Shown: positions 61,488 through 64,000 of the stretch, one piece after another | Layout: each line of letters starts with the position of its first letter | How positions within the stretch are numbered: the first letter of the stretch is position 1 | Source: Procambarus clarkii | Taxonomy: Eukaryota; Arthropoda; Malacostraca; Decapoda; Cambaridae | DNA: 64,000 nucleotides | NCBI RefSeq assembly: GCF_040958095.1 | Contig: NC_091165.1 | Span: 29,964,215 to 30,028,214 of the forward strand | Direction of reading: 5' to 3' | Program-made: the position numbers and the translations under genes | Notes under the pieces: generated by a model | The model's database searches: none | Told to the model about the DNA's origin: nothing | What the model saw: the letters and a program-made list of their open reading frames with translations, nothing else

Positions 61488-61590
61488 GTTTTGGAGCTCG
61501 TAAACTGTTTAATAAATGTCAACAAAGCCGCTATGGCGAACGAAAGCTGCACAGGTTTCGTAAATGCTTGGCGAACCTTGGCGTACTGTA
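61488..61590. mobile_element. half of a MITE, same family as 17681-17940
   Basis: GGAGCTCGTAAACTGTTTAA, TAAATGTCAACAAAGCCGC and GCACAGGTTTCGTAAATGCT correspond to the right half of that MITE. Confidence 0.6.
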
Positions 61591-61936
61591 CTGAGTATAC
61601 CGGTTAAGCAGCTGCAACCTAGGAGGTATACCCACAGAGGCCCTCCCCAACCCCTTCCGCTTACCGGCCTGAGAAGGTCTGGGAAAGTCCCTTCCCATCT
61701 TAGCCTCGCCCAACCAGCGCTGCGTGGGTGAATTTACAGCTGCTGTGGAAATATTGACACGTTTTACCGGTTGTAACGTCGTTATGGTAGGCTGTAATTT
61801 GACGTGAAAACGGTACGGTGGTGAACATCTTTACGGATTAAATATGTACCTGGGAATTGAGGGTTCGAGTCCTGGGAGGATTGCCTGGGCGTCAACTTTT
61901 AATTGTTTGATTGGTTCGCCTTAACAACAGCCTCCA
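61591..61936. other. intergenic stretch with a tRNA-like box B
   Basis: GAGGGTTCGAGTCCTGGGAG at 61860-61879 is a good box B, but no convincing box A lies at the right distance, so only a possible SINE trace. Confidence 0.45.
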
Positions 61937-63710
61937 GGTAGGACCTCCAGGTGATGTTCCAGCAACAAGCAGGACCTCCAGGTGACGTTCCAGCTACAAG
62001 CAGTACCTCCAGGTGATGTTCCAGCTACAAGCAGTACCTCCAGGTGATGTTCCAGCTACAAGCAGTACCTCCAGGTGATGTTCCAGCTACAAGCAGTACC
62101 TCCAGGTGATGTTCCAGCTACAGGCAGGACCTCCAGGTGATGTTCCAGCTACAGGCAGGACCTCCAGGTGATGTTCCAGCTACAGGCAGGACCTCCAGGT
62201 GATGTTCCAGCAACAGGCAGGACCTGCAGGTGATGTTCCGGCTACAGGCAGGACCTCCAGGTGATGTTCCAGCAACAGGCAGGACCTCCAGGTGATGTTC
62301 CAGCTACAGGTAGTACCTCCAGGTGATGTTCCAGCTACAAGCAAGACCTCCAGGTGATGTTCCAGCTACAGGTAGGACCTCCAGGTGATGTTCCAGCTAC
62401 AGGTAGGACCTCCAGGTGATGTTCCAGCTACAGGTAGGACCTCCAGGTGATGTTCCAGCTACAGGCAGTACCTCCAGGTGATGTTCCAGCTACAAGCAAG
62501 ACCTCCAGGTGATGTTCCAGCTACAGGCAGGACCTCCAGGTGATGTTCCAGCAACAGGCAGGACCTCCAGGTGATGTTCCAGCTACAGGCAGGACCTCCA
62601 GGTGATGTTCCAGCAACAGGCAGGACCTCCAGGTGATGTTCCAGCTACAAGCAAGACCTCCAGGTGATGTTCCAGCTACAAGCAGGACCTCCAGGTGATG
62701 TTCCAGCAACAGGCAGGACCTCCAGGTGATGTTCCAGCTACAGGCAGGACCTCCAGGTGATGTTCCGGCTACAAGCAGGACCTCCAGGTGATGTTCCAGC
62801 TACAGGCAGGACCTCCAGGTGATGTTCCAGCAACAGGCAGGACCTCCAGGTGATGTTCCAGCTACAAGCAGTACCTCCAGGTGATGTTCCAGCTACAAGC
62901 AGGACCTCCAGGTGATGTTCCAGCTACAAGCAGGACCTCCAGGTGATGTTCCAGCTACAGGCAGGACCTCCAGGTGATGTTCCAGCTACAGGTAGGACTT
63001 CCAGGTGATGTTGCAGCTACAGGCAGGACCTCCAGGTGATGTTCCAGCTACAAGCAGGACCTCCAGGTGATGTTCCAGCTACAAGCAGGACCTCCAGGTG
63101 ATGTTCCAGCTACAGGCAGGACCTCCAGGTGATGTTCCAGCTACAGGCAGGACCTCCAGGTGATGTTCCGGCTACAAGCAGGACCTCCAGGTGATGTTCC
63201 AGCAACAGGCAGGACCTCCAGGTGATGTTCCAGCTACAAGCAGGACCTCCAGGTGATGTTCCAGCAACAGGCAGGACCTACAGGTGATGTTCCAGCTACA
63301 AGCAGTACCTCCAGGTGATGTTCCAGCTACAAGCAAGACCTCCAGGTGATGTTCCAGCAACAGGCAGGACCTCCAGGTGATGTTCCAGCTACAAGCAAGA
63401 CCTCCAGGTGATGTTCCAGCTACAGGCAGGACCTCCAGGTGATGTTCCAGCTACAAGCAAGACCTCCAGGTGATGTTCCAGCTACAGGCAGGACCTCCAG
63501 GTGATGTTCCAGCTACAAGCAAGACCTCCAGGTGATGTTCCAGCTACAGGCAGAACCTCCAGGTGATGTTCCAGCTACAGGCAGGACCTCCAGGTGATGT
63601 TCCAGCTACAGGCAGGACCTCCAGGTGATGTTCCAGCTACAGGCAGGACCTCCAGGTGATGTTCCAGCTACAAGCAAGACCTCCAGGTGATGTTCCAGCT
63701 ACAGGCAACA
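61937..63710. repeat. 31-bp minisatellite, about 57 copies
   Basis: Unit GGACCTCCAGGTGATGTTCC plus AGCTACAGGCA. The core ACCTCCAGGTGATGTTCCAG is almost invariant; the junction varies among GCTACAGGCAGG, GCTACAAGCAGG, GCTACAAGCAAG, GCTACAAGCAGT, GCAACAGGCAGG and GCTACAGGTAGG. Minus-strand Leu/Glu/His frames are repeat translations. Confidence 0.97.
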
Positions 63711-64000
63711 GGTTACTCATGTTACTTGCTCGTCTCCCCATCACTCTCACCCCCACCTGACCCTCCCCATGGCGCCTCTACCGTGAAATTGACTCTAAAT
63801 TTATCCTCCAAGTTCCTGAGCAAATACTGGACGATTTCTCTATATATTTTATCTTGGTACCTGTGAAAAATTACATAGATCTGTCTATCAGAAAGACTCT
63901 CATTTCTCTCTCTCTTTATCTATCTACATATCTAACTGTCTATCTTCATGTCATCTTTTTATTATATTCATTGCTTGCTTTCTTCTGCCAAAAAAATGTT
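63711..64000. other. intergenic stretch at window end
   Basis: Pyrimidine-rich TCTCTCTTTATCTATCTA at 63905-63945. No gene recognised. Confidence 0.6.

Noticed and set aside
61937-63710. Minus-strand frames with a repeating LEHHLEVLL pattern that suggests a leucine-rich or coiled-coil protein
   Set aside because: Frame openness comes from the 31-bp repeat; the peptide period is 31 residues because of frame cycling.

Overview
The window reads as a gene-free stretch of a very repeat-rich arthropod nuclear genome, most likely a decapod crustacean and perhaps a crayfish or lobster. Four things point there. Pentameric CCTAA/TTAGG repeats (the arthropod telomere unit) occur internally. Dinucleotide microsatellites are extremely dense. 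Several tRNA-derived SINE types are present whose bodies I recognise from decapod genomes. Penelope-like and CR1/L2/jockey-type retroelements are also present. The species call rests on recall of repeat families, not on a search. No credible host protein-coding gene, rRNA gene, functional tRNA gene or CRISPR array was found; nearly all longer open frames are translations of tandem repeats.

Layout. 1-7.6 kb: minisatellites (31 bp, 23 bp, 25 bp), an (AT)n block, a 3' fragment of a LINE set in (GT)n, SINE copies and two single copies of a GAAACG stem motif. 7.6-8.9 kb: a decayed Penelope-like element (reverse transcriptase plus GIY-YIG endonuclease) split by a full-length SINE. 9-15.4 kb: a run of tandem arrays (28, 24, 20, 53 and 32 bp units). 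17-21.5 kb: a 260-bp inverted-repeat MITE, SINEs, and a foldback element with 73-bp termini lodged in (TA)n, with a telomere-like hairpin inside it. 22-28.6 kb: two internal telomere-like tracts, a LINE 3' coding end, two 43-bp arrays and a 68-bp-arm palindrome. 30-33 kb: a LINE 3' end bounded on both sides by (AC)n, a second full-length SINE and a minus-strand LINE reverse-transcriptase fragment. 35.58-36.64 kb: a near-perfect 1.06-kb palindrome made of two 5'-truncated Penelope-like copies head to head. 37-53 kb: microsatellites, more LINE and SINE fragments, a 17-bp array, and a cluster of three inverted repeats at 45.3-46.0 kb. 53-64 kb: a head-to-head tRNA-like structure, more microsatellites, a 30-bp array and a 1.8-kb minisatellite of 31-bp units.

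Biologically this is a record of transposition and repeat growth rather than a set of cooperating genes. The most interesting thread links the Penelope-like copies to the palindromic repeats. Both carry a short RNA-like motif, TTGARAAT - stem - GAAACG, whose stem changes on both sides so that pairing is kept. It resembles a reduced hammerhead-ribozyme core. A second thread is a LINE whose copies sit inside (AC)n tracts at three places.
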